Assembly: GCA_027578815.1 (NCBI GenBank)
Contig: JANBTH010000363.1
Location: forward strand, 1-19,226
Reading direction: 5' to 3'
Length of the DNA: 19,226 nucleotides
DNA from: Coemansia sp. RSA 1804
Taxonomy: Eukaryota > Kickxellomycota > Kickxellomycetes > Kickxellales > Kickxellaceae
Shown here: piece after piece, positions 1 through 7,527 of the stretch
Position numbering within the stretch: the stretch's first letter is position 1
Layout: each line of letters begins with the position of its first letter
Made by a program: the position numbers and the translations under genes
Notes under the pieces: model-generated
What the model saw: the letters and a program-made list of their open reading frames with translations, nothing else
The model's database searches: none
What the model was told of the DNA's origin: nothing

Positions 1-2007
1 AAGCCCACGACCCCGAGTACTGTGTCTGCGCCGTCTGCTGATGCCCAAGTAGCGAGTATCCAGAGCAACCTGGAGAAACTGAGCATCCCCTCGGATAGCG
101 CGCCCGGACGCTACCAGCCCCCATCCCAGCCGACGTCCGCGCCCTACAATCCGTACTCGGCGGGCGCCGGTCCCTCGGCGTCCCCTATTCCGTCGCATAT
201 TGCCGCTCAAGCTCTGCCGCCCAACCACCAACGAGCGAACTCGAATGAGTTTGTGCCTATCAAGTCAACGCCTGTGTCGCCTGTGGGCCAGCAGCAACAC
301 ATGATGAACCAGCAGCAGCAGAGACCGCAGGGGATGGGCCAGCCGGCGGATCATCGTCTTAGCCAGATTGGCGGCGGGTATCCGCCTAACACGATGGTCC
401 AGGCGCCTAGTTACTACCAGCAGCAGATCCAGCAGGCAAAAGTGCAGTACTCGCCGCAGATGGCTCAGCCGCAGCAGCCGTACAACCCTTATGTACAGCA
501 GCAGCAGCAGCAGCCACAGCAGCTCCAGCCTGGACAGCAGCAGCAGCCTCAGCAGCCGTATAACCCGTATGCACAACAGCAGCAACAGCAGCTTCAGCTT
601 CAACAGCAGCAGCAACAAGGGTATCCAGCCCAGCAGCGTATGGAAAGCATGGCTCACTACCAGCAACAGCAACAGCAGCAGCAATATGGCAGGCAGTCAG
701 CGTATGGAGCGGTTGGCGTTCCAATGCAGCAGCCACAAGGGCAATACCCTGCTCAGTCGCCGCAAGGGGCGAACGCCATGGTAGGCCAGCAGAGGCCTCC
801 CCAGCAGCAACAGCAGATGCAGATGCAGATGCAGATGCAGCAACAGATGCAGCTTCAGCAGCGGCCACCGCCGCAGTCCAATGCGCCCAACATGAACCCA
901 AGCATTAAGCAGCAGATCTTCCAGACAATGCAGCAGCCACTACAGCAGCAGCAGCAGCCTATGAAGGGGCAGGTGGTGCGCAAGGTGGGTGCGGACGACT
1001 TCAAGTTTGTCAAGGTGCTGGGCAAGGGCAACTTTGGTAAAGTGATGCTGTCGGAGGAGAAGAGCAGCAACAAGCTGTATGCGATCAAGGTGCTGAAGAA
1101 GGAGTTCATTGTGGAGAACGACGAGTTCGAGAGCACGCGATCGGAGAAGCGCGTTCTGCTGATAGCAAACAAGGAGCAGCATCCGTTCCTGATCGGACTG
1201 CACTCGTGCTTCCAGTCGCCCAGCCACATCTTCTTCGTGATGGAGTATATCTCTGGCGGCGATCTGATGATGCACGTGCAGAAGCTTGGATCGTTTGGCG
1301 AGCGGCGCGCAAAGTTCTTTGCGTGCGAGGTGCTCCTTGGGCTGGCGTACTTCCACAAGGCCGGGATCATCTACCGCGATCTGAAGCTGGACAACATTAT
1401 GCTGGACAACGAGGGCCACGTCAAGATTGCCGACTACGGGCTGTGCAAGGAGAACATGGGCTACGGGCAGACAACCATAACCTTCTGCGGCACGCCCGAG
1501 TTCATGGCGCCCGAGATTGTGCTCGAGCAGCGGTACGGCCGCGCAGTCGACTGGTGGGCGTTTGGCGTGCTGATCTACGAGATGATCCTGGGCACATCGC
1601 CCTTCCACGGCGAAGACGAGAACGAGATCTTCGACTCGATTCTGGAGGACGAGATCCTGTACCCTGTGCGCATGTCGCGCGACTCGGTGTTTGTCTGCCA
1701 GGCGCTACTGGAGCGCGATCCGTCCAAGCGGCTGGGAGCCGGGCCCAACGACGCCGAGGATATCATGAAGCACTCGTTCTTTGCTGGCATCAACTGGGAC
1801 GATGTGCTGAACAAGCGTATTCCGCCGCCCTATGTGCCCGAGATCCGCGGTCGCTACGATGTGTCCAACTTTGATCCGGAGTTCACGAATGAGCGTCCTG
1901 GCCTCACGCCCACCAACACCATCGTCGACAAGCACGACCAGAAGGAGTTTGCTGACTTTGACTACGTGTCGCCGTGGGCTGGTGTTGCTGAGAAGTGGAC
2001 GCGCTAA
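1..2007 (+). CDS. PKC1: Pkc1-like protein kinase C, C-terminal part (5' end outside window)
   Basis: AGC-family Ser/Thr kinase of the fungal cell-wall integrity pathway, acting downstream of Rho1 (family knowledge). The frame is open from base 1, so the N-terminal HR1, C2 and C1 domains expected of Pkc1 lie outside; 668 codons are visible. Residues about 1-320 are a disordered Gln/Pro-rich linker. The kinase domain runs from about 335 to 590: GKGNFG 341-346, ATP-binding Lys363, YRDLKLDN with catalytic Asp460, DYG 478-480 (Tyr for Phe, as in fungal Pkc1), activation-loop Thr494 before FCGTPEFMAPE. The AGC tail carries the turn motif Thr636-Pro and a hydrophobic motif FADFDY (650-655). The tail could also suggest PKN, but DYG and fungal context favour Pkc1. 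TAA at 2005. It converges on the BET2 gene, with 196 bases between stops. Confidence 0.93.
   Translation, partial: KPTTPSTVSAPSADAQVASIQSNLEKLSIPSDSAPGRYQPPSQPTSAPYNPYSAGAGPSASPIPSHIAAQALPPNHQRANSNEFVPIKSTPVSPVGQQQHMMNQQQQRPQGMGQPADHRLSQIGGGYPPNTMVQAPSYYQQQIQQAKVQYSPQMAQPQQPYNPYVQQQQQQPQQLQPGQQQQPQQPYNPYAQQQQQQLQLQQQQQQGYPAQQRMESMAHYQQQQQQQQYGRQSAYGAVGVPMQQPQGQYPAQSPQGANAMVGQQRPPQQQQQMQMQMQMQQQMQLQQRPPPQSNAPNMNPSIKQQIFQTMQQPLQQQQQPMKGQVVRKVGADDFKFVKVLGKGNFGKVMLSEEKSSNKLYAIKVLKKEFIVENDEFESTRSEKRVLLIANKEQHPFLIGLHSCFQSPSHIFFVMEYISGGDLMMHVQKLGSFGERRAKFFACEVLLGLAYFHKAGIIYRDLKLDNIMLDNEGHVKIADYGLCKENMGYGQTTITFCGTPEFMAPEIVLEQRYGRAVDWWAFGVLIYEMILGTSPFHGEDENEIFDSILEDEILYPVRMSRDSVFVCQALLERDPSKRLGAGPNDAEDIMKHSFFAGINWDDVLNKRIPPPYVPEIRGRYDVSNFDPEFTNERPGLTPTNTIVDKHDQKEFADFDYVSPWAGVAEKWTR
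412..960 (+). repeat. CAG/CAA-rich polyglutamine-coding tract with tandem PYNPY units
   Basis: Dense CAG/CAA codons inside the kinase linker encode long Gln runs. Two imperfect copies of a unit reading PQQPYNPY then V/A and six Gln start near 469 and 547; the matched 21-base stretches at 472 and 550 are 78 bases apart. An isolated PYNPY also occurs near 142. ATGCAG is repeated about four times around 817-840 and gives Met-Gln alternation. Being codon-based and in frame, the tract is likely length-variable between strains (inference). Confidence 0.85.
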
Positions 2008-2203
2008 GCACCCGCACCTCTCTTTCTTTTGCTATAACCGGGGAGTGGTGGATCTTGAAAGGACAGCTCGCCTCTCTCTCCCCCCTTTCGGTCGTTTTTT
2101 CCTGTCTTGCACACTAATCTTTCCTTTTTTAATATTCTACTTTCGCTCTTTCCAACTAATAACACCCAGCTACGATCCTAAGCAGCACCCAGCGTGTGCT
2201 CCT
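2008..2203. other. Short convergent intergenic spacer
   Basis: 196 bases between the stop codons of the convergent kinase and BET2 genes. Pyrimidine-rich, with T runs near 2095-2130; it must hold both 3' UTRs and polyadenylation sites. No gene seen. Confidence 0.7.
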
Positions 2204-3223
2204 TCATTGCGCAAGCCACGACTCGGGGATCTTGTCCATCCACGACCGCAGGCCAGCGCGCTCGACAACATCCACCGGCATGCAGTAGACGGGATCCACG
2301 GCGCCAAGCGGATACTCGTCGAAGCCCGCAAGCGAGAGGCCGCACAGGCCAAAGCAAGTGTGATACACGTCAGCCACGTCGCCAGGCCGGTCGGCGATGC
2401 CGCCGGCATCGGCGTCCTGGGCGGACAGAATGAACTCGCACAGGCGCCTGCGATCGACCCAGTGCGTGCGCTGCAGGATCTGGAGCGAAGAGAGGACCCA
2501 CCACGAGTAGCACACGTCCTCCAGCTTCTGCGGCCTTCCGTTGAGGCCGCCCGACCGGACCTGGCGCTCGGCCAGCCACGACGACAGCCGGTCGCGGTCA
2601 ACAGCGTCCAGCCGCCCGGCGATGGCCAGCGCCGCCAGACACGTGTACACCTGGGCCGAATGCGACTCCCCGCCCGGCTGGCTGCCAAACGCGCCGTCGT
2701 AATTCATTGATCTGCAAACGTAGGCGACAACGCCCGCGACGCTCATCCTGGCGGTGGCGCCGAAGAACGAGAGAATCGCAACCGAGATGAACGCAAAGCG
2801 CGTGTCCTTCTCGCCCCAGACATCGCCGCTGACCTCGCCGGCCTCGTCCTGCAGTCCACAGACAAACGAAACCACGCTGGCGGCATCCACCTGGTCCAGC
2901 GCATCGTACATCGCCAGGATCTGGACTGCGCTCATCGTGTACAGCAGATGCGAGTCGTGCCCCTCGTGCCCGCCAAACCCGCCGTCTGCGTTCTGGCACC
3001 GCTTCACGTACCCGATCACCTCGTCCCTGTCGAGTGCCGCCGGCCGCCCTAGCACGTGCAGCGCCACAAGTCCCCAGTATATCCCGCTTATCCGCAGATG
3101 CTCCGTCATCCAGTACTCTATCTCGTCGTGCCGCTTGTCGAGGCTCTTGATGTACTCAACGTGCTTGTCGACGTAGAGGCCCCCAAACACGCCCTCATGC
3201 TGCTGGTTGTCGGCGGTGGCCAT
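2204..3223 (-). CDS. BET2: Rab geranylgeranyltransferase (GGTase II) beta subunit, Bet2-like
   Basis: Catalytic beta subunit that, with the alpha subunit (Bet4) and Rab escort protein, attaches geranylgeranyl groups to C-terminal cysteines of Rab GTPases in the cytosol. The 339-residue product matches the usual family length of about 330. It shows successive prenyltransferase alpha-alpha repeats, for example around CQNADGGFGG, MNYDGAFGSQPGGESHS, RSGGLNGRPQKLEDVCYSWW and AQDADAGGIADRPGD. Zinc ligands are visible as Asp236, Cys238 and His288, close to rat Asp238/Cys240/His290. SGGLNGRPxKLxDVCYSWWVL is diagnostic for the Rab enzyme. The start at 3223 is the first in-frame ATG after the upstream stop and fits the family N-terminus; the upstream extension begins only at TTG and is T-rich. 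Stop is TGA. Confidence 0.95.
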   Translation of the reverse strand: MATADNQQHEGVFGGLYVDKHVEYIKSLDKRHDEIEYWMTEHLRISGIYWGLVALHVLGRPAALDRDEVIGYVKRCQNADGGFGGHEGHDSHLLYTMSAVQILAMYDALDQVDAASVVSFVCGLQDEAGEVSGDVWGEKDTRFAFISVAILSFFGATARMSVAGVVAYVCRSMNYDGAFGSQPGGESHSAQVYTCLAALAIAGRLDAVDRDRLSSWLAERQVRSGGLNGRPQKLEDVCYSWWVLSSLQILQRTHWVDRRRLCEFILSAQDADAGGIADRPGDVADVYHTCFGLCGLSLAGFDEYPLGAVDPVYCMPVDVVERAGLRSWMDKIPESWLAQ

Positions 3224-3802
3224 GCTCCAGATAATAAAAATAAAACTTAAATGGATAATCGAGAGTAGAAAACAAAAACAAAAAAAAATAATGGGCTGGT
3301 GGGATAAAGGCGGGGGAGCAAGGTAACAAACGAGTAGACATGCTTGGGAATGATCATCGGCAAGTTGTGGGGCAGTCAGGCTGACTCTGCAAATGCCGTC
3401 TTTACTGCTGTTATTATTACCTTCAGAATGAAATAACAAGAAAGAAAAAGACTATAGACAACGACTAGGTGGAACCGACTAGTCTGAACAAACATCAAAA
3501 CGTCAGTGTGTTCCCGTGGCACATGAACCAATGCTCATGGAGAATTCATGGAGCTGCTGTGGCCTATATACCCACATATAAGCACTTATAGATGGTTTAT
3601 TGCTGGAACTGACATTGGATCAACACCAAATGCTCGCAAGGTCTACTTTATCTGCCAAGGTTGTTGCAATACATGCGAGCATTTGCCGCTCAACTATATC
3701 CACTGTTGTCCTGAACCTCATGTATTTTTATAACCAAAAGTCCACCAGAAAACTCACAAATAGGCTTTTTAGTCCAGATGAGACGGAATTCGAATCTAAT
3801 TG
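3224..3802. other. Intergenic stretch with a 12-bp inverted repeat
   Basis: 579 bases upstream of BET2. The part next to BET2 (3224-3440) is A/T-rich and must hold its 5' UTR and promoter. Around 3548-3800 there are short overlapping open frames on both strands, none with a recognisable product. A perfect 12-bp inverted repeat lies at 3627-3638 and 3674-3685. TATA-like sequence occurs near 3564-3582. No convincing gene. Confidence 0.6.
3627..3685. repeat. Perfect 12-bp inverted repeat, 35-base spacer
   Basis: CAAATGCTCGCA at 3627-3638 is matched by its exact reverse complement TGCGAGCATTTG at 3674-3685. If transcribed from either strand it would form a 12-bp stem with a 35-base loop. No family recognised. 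Confidence 0.75.
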
Positions 3803-4207
3803 TTAATAATATCTGGTGTTCGTACCCGGTGTACCCCTATCCATCCAAGCGGCGACTGAAATGTTTCTAGCATTTATATTTCTGGCTTTTCGAGCGCCTG
3901 GATTATGGGCATAATATTGTATTTCTTGCTCTCTATGTGCTCCCAGACCACTACCATTGTTGCCAATTGTCTTTGTTCCCCGCCAGGCATTAACCTTCGA
4001 TTCACTTAAACTCATTTTATCACTACCTCCTGATGGGCATTCATACCTCTTCTCCTTTTGTTCTAAACCTCTAACCGGTGATTCTCTCCTTTGAGGAGTA
4101 TTTTGCCATGTTCTGTTACTGCTGCTTGTCTGCGGCGGGTGTCTGCTTTCTGCAGTCTTGCCTTTGCCTTTGCCTTTGCCTTTGCCTTTGCTTTTATCTT
4201 TTTCCAT
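3803..4207 (-). CDS. Doubtful small Lys/Gly-rich hypothetical protein
   Basis: ATG-started 134-residue frame ending in TAA, unrecognised. The N-terminus is a KGKGKGKGK repeat encoded by a hexanucleotide microsatellite. The rest is polar and probably disordered, and it ends AAWMDRGTPGTNTRYY. A TATAAA-like sequence sits about 65-75 bases upstream on the coding strand (near 4280). The C-terminal W-M...G-T...N-T pattern loosely resembles the WWMSTLIDGTAVNTEE segment of the small ORF at 5031-5405, and both begin MEK. That weak resemblance is the only argument for coding; base composition is A+T-rich like the spacer. It may be a real lineage-specific gene, a remnant or chance. Confidence 0.3.
   Translation of the reverse strand: MEKDKSKGKGKGKGKGKTAESRHPPQTSSSNRTWQNTPQRRESPVRGLEQKEKRYECPSGGSDKMSLSESKVNAWRGTKTIGNNGSGLGAHREQEIQYYAHNPGARKARNINARNISVAAWMDRGTPGTNTRYY
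4158..4191. repeat. TTGCCT hexanucleotide microsatellite, about 5.7 copies
   Basis: Perfect tandem TTGCCT copies. On the minus strand they read as alternating Lys-Gly codons near the start of the small ORF at 3803-4207. Confidence 0.9.
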
Positions 4208-5030
4208 TACTAATTTAAAACCTTAATCAATAGGGGCAATGTATGCTTAATATGACAATTGTGTAAAACTGATTGCGGCTGTGCAATATAAAAGGTAATC
4301 TCTTGTGTGAAGAAAATAATGTTGATGTTAATGTTAATGTTGACGATGATGATAGAGAAATATATTTTAGTTTGTGTTCGCACAGCAGAGGAACCCTTTA
4401 TATATGCCCACCAATTTACATCCTTCAATCCATTTTCACACTAAAAATATTCATTTAGGCACAAGAGAAAAAAGCTAATATCCACGTTCCTTCCTTCCGT
4501 GTCTTTTTTCCCACTTTATTGTGTTCATGGATTTTTCATAAACGGTAATTAGAAGTGAAAATATAATCCGCAGTTATTTTCTGCTCATTTGGCTTCCAAA
4601 ATTGGATGGTTGGGAGGGTTCAGGTTTCTATTAACGGTTACTCGAATATAAGCTGGCTTCTTTTTTGCAGTTTTTTTATAGTCTTTTTTTCGGCGTCTTT
4701 TTTTCTATTTCCGTGTGCAGCGCAGTGTGCAAACATATTAGGCGTGCGTCTTCTTTTTTTCATGTTCGTGCGCATATCAGTTTTTTTTACTCACAAATTT
4801 TCTGTAGAGAAGCAGCTTATAGTGACCATGCACTTCACGCGGGTTGATTTGGGAGGATTCAGCTCTTGGGTTATTAAAGTGCTAATTATTTTTTAGCATA
4901 TGCCGACATACATGGACTTATTGTATTAACAATTTTTTAAAACAAAAAAAAGCTTGTGGAAGTTGGATAAAAAAACTAACCTAAATGCCACCATTTACTA
5001 GCAGCTTAAGCAAGATAAGACAAGACAATA
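4208..5030. other. A+T-rich stretch with a possible VNWW-type coding remnant
   Basis: 823 bases between the two small minus-strand ORFs. From about 4440 down to 4370 on the minus strand a short open frame reads KDVNWWAYIKGSSAVRTQ. It resembles KKVNWWMSTLIDGTAVNTEE in the next ORF and shares the 12 bases GTAAATTGGTGG, but has no ATG in frame and runs into low-complexity sequence. A TTAATG/TTGATG-type repeat lies near 4319-4350. 4480-4900 is T-rich with many T runs. No complete gene. Confidence 0.5.
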
Positions 5031-5405
5031 TTAAGCAAACCTCACCTTCTTTTCTTGCCTTTTACGTTGCTTATTATATGCATCTGCTTGGGTCTTCCTT
5101 TCTTTTTGGACTTGTTTATAGACATTGTCTTTTGCTCTAGCATCAAGTCTTTCTTTTGCTTGAAGCATTTCTGCCTCTTCTGCATGATTAAGTGTATGTC
5201 TCACTGCTTTTCTGGATAACTCTTCAGTATTCACCGCGGTACCATCTATAAGCGTACTCATCCACCAATTTACCTTTTTTCTTCTATTTTTAAAAGATAC
5301 TGGTTGCTCAGCCAGCTGATCAAACGGATTGCTTGATTGTTCTGGGTTTTCTTGAGCTGGCATATGTCTATTTCTATCCTTTTGTAGTGCTTTTCCCTTT
5401 TCCAT
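5031..5405 (-). CDS. Small basic, helix-rich hypothetical protein
   Basis: ATG-started 124-residue frame; family not recognised. Residues about 1-40 are polar and probably disordered. FKNRRKKVNWWMSTLIDG follows, then about 60 residues rich in Glu, Lys, Arg, Gln and Ala, expected to be helical or coiled-coil, ending KRQEKKVRFA. The terminal KVRF fits the short consensus for protein phosphatase 1 docking (RVxF), but such motifs are common by chance. The amphipathic, compositionally coherent C-terminal half argues for real coding. Against it: A+T-rich DNA, no recognised relative, and a second frame open over much of the same DNA. A GTGAGG near the 3' end could be a splice donor, so the true C-terminus is uncertain. 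Confidence 0.45.
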   Translation of the reverse strand: MEKGKALQKDRNRHMPAQENPEQSSNPFDQLAEQPVSFKNRRKKVNWWMSTLIDGTAVNTEELSRKAVRHTLNHAEEAEMLQAKERLDARAKDNVYKQVQKERKTQADAYNKQRKRQEKKVRFA

Positions 5406-6326
5406 TGCTGGTTAGTAAGTGTAACTGAGCTGGACAATGTGCTCTTCTCTATTTGCAAAGTATAAATATCGACCACAGAATTAAAAGTTTATTTTTGGCA
5501 AAAGAAAATAAAAGAAATGAAGGGAAAAAAGAAAGAATACAATTTGGTCGCAATTGGGAGGTTTTATATATTGACTTTTTATAATTCCTCCTTTATTGTG
5601 CTGGGCTCAGAGACGTCCATACGTGGGTATTTAAAATAAAATTTCAACATCTACTTGCTTCTCCCCAAAATAAATTTACTAAACTTGAACGGCTGGGCTT
5701 AGCGTTCTAGAATTAGGCATTGAATTTTATAAATGGCAGTCTCTATATACCTATCCATTAAATAGAAATAGTAAAGTCACATATTTTTGTCACATGCTGC
5801 GCAGCATCCATGTGAAACATATATCCCGGTTTTCTAAATTGAAATCTTTTTATTTCTTCACAACTTTTGTCATGTTAAAACAGAAGTCTAAAGAAAAAAG
5901 ATTTAGAAGGCAAGAAGCTAAAATGATGACTAATATGTAAACTGCTTGATTTGATTATGTAACAAGTGGATAGACAGTGATTGGGAAAGAGGGTTTTCGA
6001 TTTTCGTAAATTCATTTTGTGTTGAACTAAGATGTTCTCCCACATCCACTTCCATTATTTTATTGGACTAGAGTTTAGTGTGCCTGCTCTATTGTGTTCA
6101 CATGGGAAACCTCTGGCACTTGCATAAAAACGTATGAGAAAAATAAAAACCCGCAGGAGATTATTGATTTATAAATGAAATTGTAAGGAAGCACAGCAAA
6201 AAAACGTTTCCTCCTCTCTCTTATCTCTTCTACTCTGCTTCTAGTCGTCAGCAAACGAACCTCCCCCATTACTCTTCTACTTTTTTTTTTCTTATAGACA
6301 GGTATCCCCAGCAAGAAACTCAAACG
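5406..6326. other. A+T-rich intergenic region with a palindrome; promoter side of the MDR gene
   Basis: 921 bases between the divergent small ORF and the MDR gene; sampled lines are about one third G+C. A 14-base perfect palindrome nested in a 7-bp inverted repeat lies at 5790-5815. Just upstream of the MDR start (6205-6300) the sequence is pyrimidine-rich, with a T run followed by TTATAG at 6291-6297 that could be a 3' splice site of a 5' UTR intron; I could not identify a convincing donor. No gene seen. Confidence 0.6.
5790..5815. repeat. Nested palindrome TCACATG...CATGTGA
   Basis: ATGCTGCGCAGCAT (5794-5807) is a perfect 14-base palindrome. It is flanked by TCACATG (5790-5796) and CATGTGA (5809-5815), a 7-bp inverted repeat slightly off-centre from the inner palindrome. 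GTCACAT also occurs at about 5776. Possible binding site or cruciform about 0.5 kb upstream of the MDR gene; function unknown. Confidence 0.7.
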
Positions 6327-7325
6327 ATGCGTGCGATTGTGGTGAAGAACTGGCTCAAGGATCCCAGCGACATGGAGATAAAGGACATCCCGGTGCCCAC
6401 GCCAAAGGAAAACGAGCTCCTCGTGCGGGTAGACTCGGTGGGAGCCAACTTCTTCGACATCCTCATGGTGCAGGGGAAGTACCAGATAAAGCCGCCGTTC
6501 CCATTCACGCCGGGGGCCGAGTTCGCAGGCACGGTGGTGCGCAGGTCGCAGACAGACCAGCGGTTCAAGATAGGCGACCGGGTGTTCGGGTCAAGCGCAA
6601 CGGGCGCGTACGCGGAGTACATAGCGGTACCGGCGGCGCACTGTCTCCAGATCCCCGAGACGCTTGGGTTCGAGCAGGCGGCGGGCATGTACATCACCTA
6701 TCCGACCAGCTACGCGGGACTCGTGCAGCGCGGCCGGGTGCGGCGCGGAGACTGGGTGCTTGTGCATGCGGCGGCCGGGGGCGTGGGCATTGCGGCGGTG
6801 CAGATTGCTAAGGCGCTGGGTGCCCGGGTGATTGCGGCCGTCGGATCCGAGGGCAAGTTCGATATCTGCACAGAGCAGGGTGCCGACCACTGCATCAACT
6901 ACAGGGACCCCGCTTGGACCGACACTGTGCTGGAGCTGACCGGCGGAAAGGGCGTCGATGTGGTCTACGACCCCGTGGGTCTGATCGAGCGCTCGATGAA
7001 GTGCATCGCCTGGAACGGCCGCCTCGTCGTCGTCGGCTTTGCTGCTGGCAGAATCGAGAAGATTGCAGCCAATCGGATCCTGCTGAAGAACGTCGAGGTC
7101 ACGGGGCTCAACTGGGGCGCGCATGTGATTAACGAGCCGGAGCGGATTCCTGAGGTTTGGGCCGCGCTGTTCAAGCTGATCGAGGAGGGCAAGATCAGGC
7201 TCGTGATCTACGAGCCCGTCTTCTACGGCCTAGGAAAGGTCAAGGATGCGCTCAAGGCGATTGCCAACAGGGAAACCTACGGCAAGGTCATTGTCAAGCC
7301 CGCCGATCCGGTCTCTAAGCTCTAA
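6327..7325 (+). CDS. Zinc-free MDR NADPH:quinone oxidoreductase-like enzyme with C-terminal SKL
   Basis: Medium-chain dehydrogenase/reductase of the quinone-oxidoreductase branch, expected to reduce quinones or enone/enoyl substrates with NADPH. The 332-residue length is normal. The N-terminal GroES-like fold includes NFFDILMVQGKY (41-52) and PFTPGAEFAGTV (59-70). The Rossmann fold carries the cofactor loop AAAGGVG (148-154). Catalytic zinc ligands of alcohol dehydrogenases are absent, as in this branch. The protein ends PVSKL, so its last three residues are the canonical peroxisomal PTS1 signal. The ATG at 6327 gives the family-typical MRAIVVKNW start. It converges on the MscS channel gene with 202 bases between. 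Substrate is not predictable; a 2-enoyl thioester reductase-like role in peroxisomes is possible but unproven. Confidence 0.92.
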   Translation: MRAIVVKNWLKDPSDMEIKDIPVPTPKENELLVRVDSVGANFFDILMVQGKYQIKPPFPFTPGAEFAGTVVRRSQTDQRFKIGDRVFGSSATGAYAEYIAVPAAHCLQIPETLGFEQAAGMYITYPTSYAGLVQRGRVRRGDWVLVHAAAGGVGIAAVQIAKALGARVIAAVGSEGKFDICTEQGADHCINYRDPAWTDTVLELTGGKGVDVVYDPVGLIERSMKCIAWNGRLVVVGFAAGRIEKIAANRILLKNVEVTGLNWGAHVINEPERIPEVWAALFKLIEEGKIRLVIYEPVFYGLGKVKDALKAIANRETYGKVIVKPADPVSKL

Positions 7326-7527
7326 GGAAACCGCATGTCTCCTCCTCCACATTATTACGGCCCAGCGGGCTATTTACTTTATCCCAGATATCCCCTACAT
7401 TCATTGAATCTACCATGTATCGTTGACACACAACTCTCCAGAGGAGATTACTCAGTTGACAGAAAAATATAGTCTTTTATTATTATTATTATTATTTACT
7501 CTGTAAAGCTTTCCAGGGCTCTTGGCT
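7326..7527. other. Short convergent spacer with ATT microsatellite
   Basis: 202 bases between the convergent MDR and MscS genes. It contains an ATT/TTA trinucleotide run of about seven copies at 7477-7497 and both 3' UTRs. No gene. Confidence 0.8.

Noticed and set aside
265..901. Leu-rich, Ala-rich and Ser-rich frames overlapping the kinase linker
   Set aside because: These are other-frame readings of CAG repeats (CTG = Leu, GCA/GCT = Ala, AGC = Ser), not separate genes.
3224..3439. In-frame N-terminal extension of BET2
   Set aside because: No ATG in this stretch; it opens at TTG, is T-rich and lacks similarity to the family N-terminus.
3548..3733. 61-residue Cys-containing frame (CQGCCNTCEH...)
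   Set aside because: Overlaps other short frames on both strands around an inverted repeat; cysteine spacing matches no family I recognise.
3786..3797. GAATTCGAATCT resembling a tRNA B box
   Set aside because: Poor match to GGTTCGANTCC, and no A box or cloverleaf could be built around it.
4606..4896. 96-residue hydrophobic frame on the plus strand
   Set aside because: Phe/Ser-rich product of T runs; no plausible membrane-protein organisation and A+T-rich background.
3440..6300. Decayed transposon or retroelement in the A+T-rich region
   Set aside because: No transposase or reverse-transcriptase motifs, no long terminal repeats and no terminal inverted repeats with target duplications were found by eye.
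6280..6320. Possible 5' UTR intron ending at TTATAG or CCCCAG before the MDR start
   Set aside because: Acceptor-like sequence is present but no convincing donor and branch site could be paired with it.
6075..6323. 82-residue minus-strand frame just upstream of the MDR gene
   Set aside because: Starts at TTG, overlaps the expected promoter/5' UTR, and has no recognisable feature.
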